Below are positions 16,511-25,672 of a stretch of 27,471 bases of DNA, one piece after another. A model generated the notes under the pieces. That model had not been told where the DNA came from, made no database searches, and saw only the letters and a program-made list of their open reading frames with translations. The position numbers and the translations under genes were made by a program. Position 1 is the first letter of the stretch; each line of letters starts with the position of its first letter. Source of the stretch: a virus; IMG/VR virus record IMGVR_UViG_3300027969_000359, positions 1 through 27,471 of that record; one strand, given 5' to 3'.

Positions 16511-19500
16511 ATGACCAAATTCCTAAGCGGCAGACAAAAAAATCTAAAGATTGGTATAACTTCTTATAGTGAAAATACACAAGTATTACAAGTTATTGGT
16601 CGTGTAGGAATTGGTTCAACAGTTTTTAGTGCTGATTATGATTTAGATGTTCGTGGCACTTCAAGATTTTCTGGCAATGTAACTCTTGGTGCAAATTTAT
16701 ATCCAGACACTGATGGGTTGTATGATGTAGGTAGAGCACCTCAAATTGGATTTGGAGCAAATCGTTGGAGAGATGCCAATTTTTATGGTAAAGGTACATT
16801 TGATGGTGGTGTAGACGCACACGATCTTGAACTTGGGGTGAGTTCTGCGAATTTAATTTATAGTACATCAGGAAATCTGGAACTAAATTCGCAAAGTGGA
16901 ACGACAAATATTGATGATAATGTAACAATTTCTGGTAATATTGGAATAGGAACGGTAAATCCAAAAGCAAAACTTCATTCTTATGGATACCCTACTGTGG
17001 GTGTGGGTTCAACAGAAATTTTTGGATTTCCAGTCAATACTTTAATAGAAGTTGGAAATGGTAATTCTTGGTCAATTGCATTTAGGAGATCTGATTTAGG
17101 ACCAAAATATGATGTAGCAGAATATATTGATAATGATGGAACATTTTATTTTTCATCTGGTATAGCATCAGATACTTATTATAATAATCTTGGGATCTCT
17201 ACAAATAATTTTAAAGTTTTTACTAATAACTCTGTTTCTTTTACAGTTGATAGTAATGCAAATAGTTTGGTTTATAATAAACTTCTTGTAGGAACTACAA
17301 CATTAACAGAAACAGCAAATCAAAATCTCCAAGTTACTGGTGGTGCTTATGTTTCTGGTAATACTGGTATAGGAACCACAAATCCAACATCAAAACTTAC
17401 AGTAACTGGTGATGTAAAAGTTTCTGGAGTTGTTACTGCAACTACATTCATCGGCGCATTAACTGGTATTGCTGCTTCTGCAACTCAATTAGTTACTCCA
17501 AGAACAATTTCACTTTCTGGTGACGTTGTAGCATCCCCAGTATTCTTTGATGGTACTGGGAATGTATCATTAGCAGCGACCATTCAACCCAATAGTGTTG
17601 GTTTGGGAACTGATACAACTGGTGATTATGTTCAGTCAATATCTGGAACTTCAAATCAGATTAGTGTAAGTGCAACTTCTGGAGAAGGTTCAACACCATC
17701 ATTAAGTATTCCAAGTCAATTTACTGCACCACAAGACGTAACAGTTACAAGAGACCTCCAAATCAATCGCAATTTGAATGTTACTGGAAACATTACGATT
17801 GGTGGAACAACTGCATTCATTAATGTTCAGCAATTACAAGTTTCTGACCCAGATATTGTTTTGGGATTTAGAACTGATGCATTTGGTAATGATGTTTCTA
17901 ATGACACAACTGCAAATCATGGTGGCATTGCAATTGCATCAACCGAGGGTAGTCCATTAATTCAACTTTATAATCCTGGTATTGGTGAATCTACAGTTGC
18001 CACATACAAGAAAATTATGTGGTTCAAGTCTGGTAGTTTCACTGGACTTGGAACAGATGCTTGGTTAATTAACTATGCTGTTGGTATTGGTTCTACTCAA
18101 TTTCCAACAGGCACTCGTCTTGCTGCTGGTTCAGTTCAATTCACACAAAATGATTTAGCAGTTGTAAGAAATATTAATGCAAGTGGTGTTGGTACGATTC
18201 CAACTCTATCAGGAACTACAGTAACTTATGCAACTGGTAATTTCACTACTGGTTATATCAATACTGGTATTGTTACGACTTTAACAAGCACCAACGCAAC
18301 TTTAACAAATATCAGTTCTTCTGGTATAAGCACTCTTGGTATTACATCAGCAACAAACTTAACAGCACAGCAACTGAATGTTTCTGGTATTTCCACATTC
18401 AATAATACACTTAATGTAGTTCCAATCTCAACTGGTATTGCTGGTCTCTTCTCTGGAACCACATCAGGTGATATGGTTCGTATTACTCAACTTGGTTCTG
18501 GTAATGCTCTTGTTGTTGAAGATTCTGCAAACCCCGATGCAACTCCTTTTGTTGTTAGTGCTTCTGGTCAGGTGGGTATAGGAACCACAAATCCAACATC
18601 AGCACTTACAGTTGTTGGTAATGTTTTAGTTTCTGGTGTCTCTACTCTTGGTATCACCACCGCCACAAACTTAACAGCACAACAACTTAATGTTTCTGGC
18701 ATAACAACAGTTGGTTTCTTAACAGCAACTAATATATCCGTTTCTGGTATTGTAACTTCTAACGCATATTATATTGGAACAACCCAAGTCATTAGTTCCG
18801 CAAGACAATTACAAAATATTGCTTCTCTTGATGCTACAACAACAGCAACAATTGAAACTGCTATTCAACAGGCACCTAATGACTTCACAAGTTTAAATAT
18901 CTCTGGCATATCAACACTTCGATCTACGACTTTAATTGGTGGTGGAACTTCTACAGGAACTGTAGGACAAGTTCTTCAAGTTGCTGGTATTAACTCAAGT
19001 GTTTATATTGGTGGTAATATTGGTATTGGAACCACAAATCCAACATCTAAACTTCACGTAGTTGGTGATGTATTAATTGTTGGTATCACAACATTAGGTA
19101 TCACATCAGCAACAAACTTAACCGCACAACAGTTAAATGTTTCCGGTATCAGTACTTTAGGTATTACAAGTACCACAAACTTAACATCTCAACAACTTAA
19201 TGTTTCTGGTATAACAACATTAGGTATAATAACAGCAGGTAATATTTATTCTACAGGAGTTATTACAGCAACTTCATTTAGTGGTAATGCTTCTAGTGCT
19301 ACTTATGCAACTAATGCTGGTATAGCAACTTATGCAACTAATGCTGGAGTAAGCACTTATGCAACTATTGCTGGTTATTCTACTTCATCTGGTATTGCAA
19401 CTTATGCTACTAATGCTGGAGTAAGCACTTATGCTACTAATGCTGGAGTAAGCACTTATGCAACTATTGCTGGTTATTCTACTTCATCTGGTATTGCAAC

Positions 19501-21103
19501 TTATGCTACTAATGCTGGTATAGCAACTTATGCAACTAATGCTGGAGTAAGCACTTATGCAACTATTGCTGGTTATTCTACTTCATCTGGTATTGCAACT
19601 TATGCTACTAATGCTGGTATAGCAACTTATGCAACTAATGCTGGTATTGCTACTTATGCTACTAATGCTGGTTATTCTACTTCATCTGGTATTGCTACTT
19701 ATGCTACTAATGCTGGTATTGCTACTTATGCTACTAATGCTGGTATAGCAACTTATGCAACTATTGCTGGTTATTCTACTTCATCTGGTATTGCTACCTA
19801 TGCAACCAATGCTGGTATTGCTACCTATGCAACCAATGCTGGTATAGCAACTTATGCTACAAATGCTGGAGTAAGTACCTATGCTACTAATGCTGGTATA
19901 GCAACTTATGCAACCAATGCTGGTATTGCAACTTATGCAACTAATGCTGGTATAGCAACAAACCTTAAGGGTGGTGTTATTGGAAATATTGCTTATCAAT
20001 CTGCTGCTGATACTACAGTATTCTTAATAAATGGTGGTAGCGGAACAGTACTACAATCAAATGGTGTTGGTAATGCTCCTACTTGGGTTCCTGCTGCTCC
20101 TTCTGGTGCTGTTACTGGTTTAGTTGTTAGGGATTCCAGTAATAATATTGTTGGTACATCAGGTAGTATAAGTCAATTAACTTTTAGTTCTGGACTTTCT
20201 GTAACTGGAACAACAGGAGCAGCAGGTATCGCTACTATTACTTTATCCAGTAATATTGTAGGAACTGCATTAAGTATTTCTGATATTTCTACTTTTACTA
20301 ATGGTCCTGTATTAATTGGTGGAGGAACTTCAACAGGGACTGCAGGTCAAGTTCTTCAAGTTACTGGTATTAACTCAAGTGTTTATATTGGCGGTAATAT
20401 TGGAATTGGAACCACAAATCCAACATCAAAACTTACAGTTCAGGGTGATGTATTAGTTTCTGGTGTTGTAACTGCAACTGCATTCTATGGTTCTGGGGCA
20501 TTCCTTACCAATATTCCATCATCATCAAATCTTGTTGGTATTTCTACATTAGGATTTTTTGGTGATAATCAAAATATTACTTCAAGTACAACACTCCCAT
20601 CAAATACATTATTATATACTGTTCATAAAAATATTAATGTTGCAATTGGATCCACAATCACTATAGGTTCTGGATCTACCATCATTATGGATCGTTTGAA
20701 TAATCTTGATGATGTTGTTGCTATATCATTCAAAGGTGATGGATCACAATTGACAGGTATTCCTGTTGGTGATTTATATGAGTTAGATCAAATCTCTTCT
20801 GCTGGTGGAGAGAATACATATACTCCAACATTTAATTATGATACTGTTTCGGTCACTGATCCATTTAGATTATTAATCAGTGTAAATGGTATTATGCAAT
20901 CTGCATATGTTCATAATACTGAATATGTATTCAATAACTCACTCTTGGCATCAAGAACTGGTTATACAATTGATTATGATGGTAAAATTAAATTTACTGA
21001 AGCACTGCCGGAAGGTAGTGAAGTTATGATTAAAACAACTGCTGGTACTACAAAATCTACCACCAGAAAATATCCATTTAATGCACTTGACATTCTTTTT
21101 TAA
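16511..21103 (+). CDS. Very long tail fibre with 9-residue repeat array
   Basis: A 1530-residue fibre-like protein. The N-terminus (MTKFLSGRQKNLKIGITSYS) leads into fibre modules. A 'GNIGIGTTNPTSKLTVTGDV' unit recurs about five times (near 16936, 17353, 18570, 19009 and 20391). A 'TLGITSATNLTAQQLNVSGI' unit recurs about four times (18328-19230). Residues 930-1146 are a regular array of GIATYATNA-type nonapeptides with GYSTSS inserts. The end has SVNGIMQSAYVHNTEYVF, GYTIDYDGKIKFTEALPEGS and a final YPFNALDILF, a C-terminus I associate with cyanophage structural proteins. No S74 domain is present, so folding must rely on another helper or on the C-terminal domain. The regular repeats fit a trimeric beta-structured shaft (inference). 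It starts 9 bases after the previous gene, with no clear Shine-Dalgarno. Confidence 0.85.
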   Translation: MTKFLSGRQKNLKIGITSYSENTQVLQVIGRVGIGSTVFSADYDLDVRGTSRFSGNVTLGANLYPDTDGLYDVGRAPQIGFGANRWRDANFYGKGTFDGGVDAHDLELGVSSANLIYSTSGNLELNSQSGTTNIDDNVTISGNIGIGTVNPKAKLHSYGYPTVGVGSTEIFGFPVNTLIEVGNGNSWSIAFRRSDLGPKYDVAEYIDNDGTFYFSSGIASDTYYNNLGISTNNFKVFTNNSVSFTVDSNANSLVYNKLLVGTTTLTETANQNLQVTGGAYVSGNTGIGTTNPTSKLTVTGDVKVSGVVTATTFIGALTGIAASATQLVTPRTISLSGDVVASPVFFDGTGNVSLAATIQPNSVGLGTDTTGDYVQSISGTSNQISVSATSGEGSTPSLSIPSQFTAPQDVTVTRDLQINRNLNVTGNITIGGTTAFINVQQLQVSDPDIVLGFRTDAFGNDVSNDTTANHGGIAIASTEGSPLIQLYNPGIGESTVATYKKIMWFKSGSFTGLGTDAWLINYAVGIGSTQFPTGTRLAAGSVQFTQNDLAVVRNINASGVGTIPTLSGTTVTYATGNFTTGYINTGIVTTLTSTNATLTNISSSGISTLGITSATNLTAQQLNVSGISTFNNTLNVVPISTGIAGLFSGTTSGDMVRITQLGSGNALVVEDSANPDATPFVVSASGQVGIGTTNPTSALTVVGNVLVSGVSTLGITTATNLTAQQLNVSGITTVGFLTATNISVSGIVTSNAYYIGTTQVISSARQLQNIASLDATTTATIETAIQQAPNDFTSLNISGISTLRSTTLIGGGTSTGTVGQVLQVAGINSSVYIGGNIGIGTTNPTSKLHVVGDVLIVGITTLGITSATNLTAQQLNVSGISTLGITSTTNLTSQQLNVSGITTLGIITAGNIYSTGVITATSFSGNASSATYATNAGIATYATNAGVSTYATIAGYSTSSGIATYATNAGVSTYATNAGVSTYATIAGYSTSSGIATYATNAGIATYATNAGVSTYATIAGYSTSSGIATYATNAGIATYATNAGIATYATNAGYSTSSGIATYATNAGIATYATNAGIATYATIAGYSTSSGIATYATNAGIATYATNAGIATYATNAGVSTYATNAGIATYATNAGIATYATNAGIATNLKGGVIGNIAYQSAADTTVFLINGGSGTVLQSNGVGNAPTWVPAAPSGAVTGLVVRDSSNNIVGTSGSISQLTFSSGLSVTGTTGAAGIATITLSSNIVGTALSISDISTFTNGPVLIGGGTSTGTAGQVLQVTGINSSVYIGGNIGIGTTNPTSKLTVQGDVLVSGVVTATAFYGSGAFLTNIPSSSNLVGISTLGFFGDNQNITSSTTLPSNTLLYTVHKNINVAIGSTITIGSGSTIIMDRLNNLDDVVAISFKGDGSQLTGIPVGDLYELDQISSAGGENTYTPTFNYDTVSVTDPFRLLISVNGIMQSAYVHNTEYVFNNSLLASRTGYTIDYDGKIKFTEALPEGSEVMIKTTAGTTKSTTRKYPFNALDILF
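19298..19948 (+). repeat. Nonapeptide (27-bp) repeat array with 99-bp superrepeat
   Basis: The array holds one leading 7-codon partial and 20 complete 9-codon units of the form G-I/V-A/S-T-Y-A-T-N/I-A. Five 6-codon inserts reading GYSTSS begin at 19373, 19472, 19571, 19670 and 19769, exactly 99 bases apart. Each superrepeat is one insert plus three nonapeptides. The last stretch (19787-19948) has six nonapeptides without an insert. Synonymous codons vary between copies (GCA/GCT, ACT/ACC). Confidence 0.95.
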
Positions 21104-21119
21104 AGTATAAAGTATAAAG

Positions 21120-21127
21120 TATAAATA
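21120..21127 (+). promoter_or_regulatory. T4 late promoter TATAAATA after a triple heptamer
   Basis: An exact T4 late -10 octamer, TATAAATA, lies 46 bases before the ATG at 21173. It ends a run of three AAAGTAT heptamers that starts right at the previous stop codon (about 21103-21123). The gene it serves also has a clear Shine-Dalgarno (GTAGAGGA, 21155-21162) separated from the ATG by a T-tract. Confidence 0.65.
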
Positions 21128-21172
21128 ACAATAAAGAAAGTATTTTAAACATAAGTAGAGGATTTTTTTTCA

Positions 21173-24100
21173 ATGGCAAGAAAAGTATTACTTGAGACTG
21201 GTTATACCTTTACCCCTTCAACCAAGACACTTATCATTCCTCGTGTAATACCAAGAGAGAGAATGGTATTAATCACGAATGTTACGACTAATCAAGTTAT
21301 CTATAATTTTTCTGATCCAAACTTAAAGGCAACTTCATATACAACTTCTGGTACTGCGAACGCTAATACCACAACAATTGTATTGAATTATAATACTGCT
21401 TCTATGAGCAGCACTGATAAACTTCAATTCACAATTGATGAGTATGATGAAAAGTTTACTCCATCTGAATCTTATGTTGATCCAGTTAATAAGTTTAGAG
21501 TTTCAACCGCTCAGGCACTGATTGATACTGACTTTGAATATGGTACTCAAACTACCAAGTGGGAAAATCTATCATTAATAAACAATAGACCTTCTGCATT
21601 CCAAGCACAAACAACAGTTTCAAACATTAGTTCTATTACCATGAATAATGGTTCTAGAACAGTTACTGTTGTTTTATCATCTGGAACTTTTGCTGCAAAC
21701 GGAACTACGATTTTTGTTCAGGATGCAGTGCTTCCATTTGCAAATGGTCTCTTTATGATTGAAAGTGGTGGTGGTACGGGAACCATTACTTATACTGCAA
21801 GAGCAATAAATACAACTGCTGTTACTGCTTTATTTGATTCAAACAAAACTCAGATTTTTGCTGGATCATTTTATGTTGGTGCTCAAATTGGTGCTGCCCC
21901 TTCCAACATTACAACTTCAGTAAATGCTGTTACTGTAACTACAACAGTTTCTCACGGACTTTCAATCGGTAATGAAATTCTTGTTACTGGTATTACGGGC
22001 ACAAACCCCCCAAATGGAAACTTCTTTGTTGCTGCAGTAACAAGTCCAACAGTATTTGTTTATTATTCGTTTGCTGCCGGTGTTCCTTCTGGTCTTTCAT
22101 TTGGATCTGCGGCAATTTATATGAGACCACAGGCACAATATCTTCACAGACCATTTGACGGTGGTGTAATTTTCAGTAGTAATGCCTCATCAAATAATAT
22201 ACAAGCAGTTCGTCAAACAAGAAGATATTTCCGTTATCAGTCTGGTAAGGGTGTTCAAATTAGTTCTGGTACAATTCTCAAACCAGGATTCCAAATTGAT
22301 TCACTTACTTCATCAGGAACAGCGTCTGGAAGTACAGTTACTGTTCAAACAAGAGAACCTCACAACAAACAAGGTATTGTACCTGGACTTTCAATTACAG
22401 TATCTGGTGCAAATGAATCTGGATATAATGGAACATTTACTGTTGCATCAATCACTGGACTGAATACCTTTACATACCTTTCAACATCTACTTTATCAAG
22501 TACTACAGCATCTGGTTCATATTATGTAAGTGTTAATTCCTGGAATGGATGTTCAAATAGACTTGGTGCATTTGATCAACAAAATGGATTATTCTTTGAA
22601 TTTGATGGTCAAACACTCTCTGCTGTTCGTAGAAACTCTACTTATCAAATTTCAGGTAAAATCAGTGTAAGTGCTGGCGCTAATACAGTCACTCAAACTT
22701 CTTCCGTATTCCCAACTGCATTCTCCAAGCAATTAATTCCTGGTGATTATATCGTCATTCGTGGAATGTCCCACAGGGTAGTTGATATTGCAAGTGATAC
22801 TTCTTTAACAATTAGTCCTTCTTTTAGAGGAGCAGCAAATATTACTTATGCTGTGGTATCTAAAACAGTGGATGTAAAAATTCCACAGTCATCGTGGAAT
22901 ATTGATAAATGTGATGGAACTGGACCTTCTGGATTTAACATTGATCTGACCAAAATGCAGATGTTTTATATTGATTACTCTTGGTATGGTGCTGGATTTG
23001 TTCGTTGGGGATTTAGAGGTCCAACAGGAGATGTAATTTATTGTCATAAATTAGTAAACAATAACTTTAATAATGAAGCATATATGAGATCTGGTAACTT
23101 ACCAGCAAGATATGAGTCAATTACAACTCCACCATCAACGATTATTACTGGAAGTGTAGGTACTTCTGATACAACTGTTGGTATTGCAAGTACTGCAGGA
23201 TTCCCATCATCTGGTACTGTTGTAATTCGTGATGCTACGAAGTATGAGTATGTAAATTATACTGGTATTACAACAAACTCACTCACTGGATTGACCAGAG
23301 CACAATCAGGAAATTCATCTCTTGCTCTGACTGTTTCTGCTGGATCTAATGTTGCAACAGCATCAACAACAAACTTGCAAGCTGGTCAAAGAGTAGCAGC
23401 AACTGCAATTCCAGATAATACTTGGATTACTTCAATTGGTTCTGGAACCTTCACAATGTCCAATGCTGCATCAACTGCAAACCCAACGGTATCTATTTCA
23501 CCTATGGGTGCTTCATCTGGACAAGCATTTACTTATTCCGCAACTGCTCCAGTCGCAGTTGAATATGCCTTCCCAACATTTGCTCCAACAATTTCTCACT
23601 GGGGAACAAGTTTTATAATGGATGGTAGATATGATGATGATAAATCACTGGTGTTTACATACGGACAAACGACATTCTCTACAATTGCTGCAGGCGTATC
23701 TAAAGCACTTTTCTCAATTCGTGTTTCACCTTCGGTAGATCAGGGTATTCCTGGTGCTCTAGGTGCAAGAGATCTGATTAATAGAATGCAGTTAGTTCTT
23801 CGTGCTCTTGATATTACAACTAAAACTGCAAGTTCGAACATGCTTGTAAGAGCATATCTTAATACAACTCCATCGGTATCTACTGCTTGGACAAATGCTG
23901 TTGGTAACGCTTCTGGACAACAGAACTCCAGTTTGGCGCAGATTGCTGATCATGGTACAGGTGCCGCAACTGTATCTGGTGGTGAAATTACTGCCGGTTT
24001 CCTTGTCGGTACAACACAAAGTATTGACCTTGAAGCAGTTCGTGATTTGGGTAACTGTATTCTTGGTGGTGGTGGTGCTAACTCAAACGTCAACATTTAT

Positions 24101-24199
24101 CCAGATGGACCAGATACACTTACAATTGTAGTAACAAATATTGGTGCTGCAAACGTTGATGTATTAGGTCGTATTTCTTGGACAGAAGCACAGGCATAA
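21173..24199 (+). CDS. Virion structural protein, baseplate/fibre type
   Basis: A 1008-residue structural protein. The N-terminus (MARKVLLETGYTFTPSTKTL) and the following DTDFEYGTQTTKWENLSLIN are patterns I associate with large cyanophage structural proteins. Two copies of the 'H ... NG.F.VA.I ... FTY' beta module occur (about residues 255-300 and 390-440), the same module found in the genes at 5427 and 14299. A region near residue 670 has DTTVGIASTAGFPSSGTVVI followed by YVNYTGITTNSLTGLTRAQS, a beta unit also common in these proteins. The end has RDLINRMQLVLRALDI and a last strand VDVLGRISWTEAQA. There is no S74 domain, no long simple repeat and no catalytic motif I recognise. An exact T4 late promoter box and a good Shine-Dalgarno precede it, so strong late expression is likely. 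Its position in the virion is not readable from sequence. Confidence 0.8.
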   Translation: MARKVLLETGYTFTPSTKTLIIPRVIPRERMVLITNVTTNQVIYNFSDPNLKATSYTTSGTANANTTTIVLNYNTASMSSTDKLQFTIDEYDEKFTPSESYVDPVNKFRVSTAQALIDTDFEYGTQTTKWENLSLINNRPSAFQAQTTVSNISSITMNNGSRTVTVVLSSGTFAANGTTIFVQDAVLPFANGLFMIESGGGTGTITYTARAINTTAVTALFDSNKTQIFAGSFYVGAQIGAAPSNITTSVNAVTVTTTVSHGLSIGNEILVTGITGTNPPNGNFFVAAVTSPTVFVYYSFAAGVPSGLSFGSAAIYMRPQAQYLHRPFDGGVIFSSNASSNNIQAVRQTRRYFRYQSGKGVQISSGTILKPGFQIDSLTSSGTASGSTVTVQTREPHNKQGIVPGLSITVSGANESGYNGTFTVASITGLNTFTYLSTSTLSSTTASGSYYVSVNSWNGCSNRLGAFDQQNGLFFEFDGQTLSAVRRNSTYQISGKISVSAGANTVTQTSSVFPTAFSKQLIPGDYIVIRGMSHRVVDIASDTSLTISPSFRGAANITYAVVSKTVDVKIPQSSWNIDKCDGTGPSGFNIDLTKMQMFYIDYSWYGAGFVRWGFRGPTGDVIYCHKLVNNNFNNEAYMRSGNLPARYESITTPPSTIITGSVGTSDTTVGIASTAGFPSSGTVVIRDATKYEYVNYTGITTNSLTGLTRAQSGNSSLALTVSAGSNVATASTTNLQAGQRVAATAIPDNTWITSIGSGTFTMSNAASTANPTVSISPMGASSGQAFTYSATAPVAVEYAFPTFAPTISHWGTSFIMDGRYDDDKSLVFTYGQTTFSTIAAGVSKALFSIRVSPSVDQGIPGALGARDLINRMQLVLRALDITTKTASSNMLVRAYLNTTPSVSTAWTNAVGNASGQQNSSLAQIADHGTGAATVSGGEITAGFLVGTTQSIDLEAVRDLGNCILGGGGANSNVNIYPDGPDTLTIVVTNIGAANVDVLGRISWTEAQA

Positions 24200-24229
24200 T
24201 ATTATTTCCATTCCATTTAGAGGAACCTT

Positions 24230-24925
24230 ATGGGTCTCAATCAACCAAGATTAAATCCAAATATTGCATTAACTATTGGCGCATTAAACGCCAATAATTC
24301 TACTGGCACTACTGGACAGTATCTGGAGTCAACTGGAACTGGAACCCGATGGACAACAGTTGATGTGAGTACTCTACGTTCTCCTACAATTACTGGAACC
24401 ATTACACTCTCAAATGGTGTTGGTACTAATGGTCAAGCATTAGTTTCAACTGTAACTGGAGTTCAATGGGGATCTGCTGGTGCTACATTAACTAATGATA
24501 TTACAACAAACACAACGTATTATCCAACACTTTCAAGTGCAACTTCTGGGTCTTATACAACTGCCTATGTTTCAAGCACAAAATTAACTTTTAATCCATC
24601 AACAGGTAATTTTGGAGCAACTCAATTTACATCATTATCAGATAAGACTCTAAAAACAAATATAAGACCTATTGAAGATTCTATTGCTCTTCTTCAAAAA
24701 CTTCGTGGTGTAAGATTTGATTGGTTAGAGAACAACAAACCCTCTCTTGGTTTGATTGCTCAAGAAGCTGAAGAAGTTACACCAGAAATGGTAGAAACTA
24801 ATGAAAATGGAATCAAATCAGTTTCATATTCTAATATGATCGGAATATTAGTCGAAGCAATTAAAGAACAGCAGAATCAAATAGAAGAATTAAAATCTGA
24901 AATAAATATCTTAAAGAATAAATAA
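24230..24925 (+). CDS. Short tail fibre with S74 chaperone (paralog 1)
   Basis: A 231-residue fibre-tip protein. The first ~85 residues are fibre-like (LNPNIALTIGALNANNSTG, then STLRSPTITGTITLSNGVGT). The middle has YYPTLSSATSG and VSSTKLTFNPSTGNFGATQF. The C-terminal part is a peptidase S74 domain: SDKTLK gives the likely Ser137 and Lys142, followed by VRFDWLENNKPSLGLIAQE and a coiled coil (QQNQIEELKSEINILKNK). Self-cleavage would leave a mature N-terminal piece of only about 136 residues, short for a fibre, so it may act as a tip or adaptor. Shine-Dalgarno AGAGGA (24219-24224) lies 5 bases before the ATG. It is followed by a paralog 21 bases downstream, so the pair looks like a gene duplication. 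Confidence 0.87.
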   Translation: MGLNQPRLNPNIALTIGALNANNSTGTTGQYLESTGTGTRWTTVDVSTLRSPTITGTITLSNGVGTNGQALVSTVTGVQWGSAGATLTNDITTNTTYYPTLSSATSGSYTTAYVSSTKLTFNPSTGNFGATQFTSLSDKTLKTNIRPIEDSIALLQKLRGVRFDWLENNKPSLGLIAQEAEEVTPEMVETNENGIKSVSYSNMIGILVEAIKEQQNQIEELKSEINILKNK

Positions 24926-24946
24926 CTAGAAAAGAAGTTACTACGA

Positions 24947-25672
24947 ATGTCTGAACTTAGAGTAGATAGAGTTATAAACAATGCAGGAACAGGTTCTCCT
25001 ACGTTCACTTATGGAATTACTGTCCCAAGTGGTCAAGTTCTTTCTGGTATTGCACAAACTGCACAAACACTACTTTCTACTTCAAGTATTAATACTACGG
25101 GTATTATTACTGCAAGTAGTTTTTCTGGATCACTTGCAGCATCTAATTTAACTGGAACAGTTCCTACAGTAAGATTAGCAAGTGGAACTGCTGATGGTAC
25201 AACTTTTTTGAGAGGTGATTCTACTTGGGCAACATCTGCGGTTACTATTACTGATGATACTTCAACAAATGCAACTAGATATCCAACATTTATTTCTAAC
25301 ACATCAGGTACTTTAAGTGCAGCAAACGTATCATCAACCAAACTTTATTTTAATCCATCAACTGGAGTATTAAACGCAACGACTTTCACCTCACTGTCTG
25401 ATAGAAATAAGAAAACAAATATACGACCTATTGAGAATTCTGTTGCTCTTGTGCAAAGACTTCAAGGAGTTAGATTTGATTGGATAGAAAACAATAAACC
25501 TTCTCTTGGATTGATTGCTCAAGAAGTTGAAGAAGTGATTCCAGAACTTGTAGAGACAGGTGCTGATGGGACAAAGACTTTATCTTACGGAAATATCATT
25601 GGAGTACTCATTGAGGCAATCAAAGAACAGCAAATTAGAATTGAAGAACTGGAAAATAAATTAAATGCCTAA
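24947..25672 (+). CDS. Short tail fibre with S74 chaperone (paralog 2)
   Basis: A 241-residue paralog of the preceding gene. The second halves align well: RYPTFISNTSG, VSSTKLYFNPSTGVLNATTF, then SDRNKK with likely Ser151 and Lys156, VRFDWIENNKPSLGLIAQEV and a coiled coil. The N-terminal ~100 residues differ (ELRVDRVINNAGTGSPTFTY, GTADGTTFLRGDSTWATS), so the variable part is the mature fibre and the conserved part is the chaperone. This is the usual pattern when phages swap tips while keeping the folding domain. The gene overlaps the next one (RCC1 protein) by 8 bases, which suggests the RCC1 protein is made together with this fibre and may bind to it. Confidence 0.87.
   Translation: MSELRVDRVINNAGTGSPTFTYGITVPSGQVLSGIAQTAQTLLSTSSINTTGIITASSFSGSLAASNLTGTVPTVRLASGTADGTTFLRGDSTWATSAVTITDDTSTNATRYPTFISNTSGTLSAANVSSTKLYFNPSTGVLNATTFTSLSDRNKKTNIRPIENSVALVQRLQGVRFDWIENNKPSLGLIAQEVEEVIPELVETGADGTKTLSYGNIIGVLIEAIKEQQIRIEELENKLNA

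Noticed and set aside
19298-19948. Regular repeats considered as a CRISPR array
   Set aside because: The units are in-frame coding repeats of 27 and 18 bases without unique spacers, inside a long open frame.
19781-19999. Minus-strand Cys/Ser-rich repeated open frame
   Set aside because: It mirrors the nonapeptide repeat array on the + strand; the repeat explains its pattern fully.
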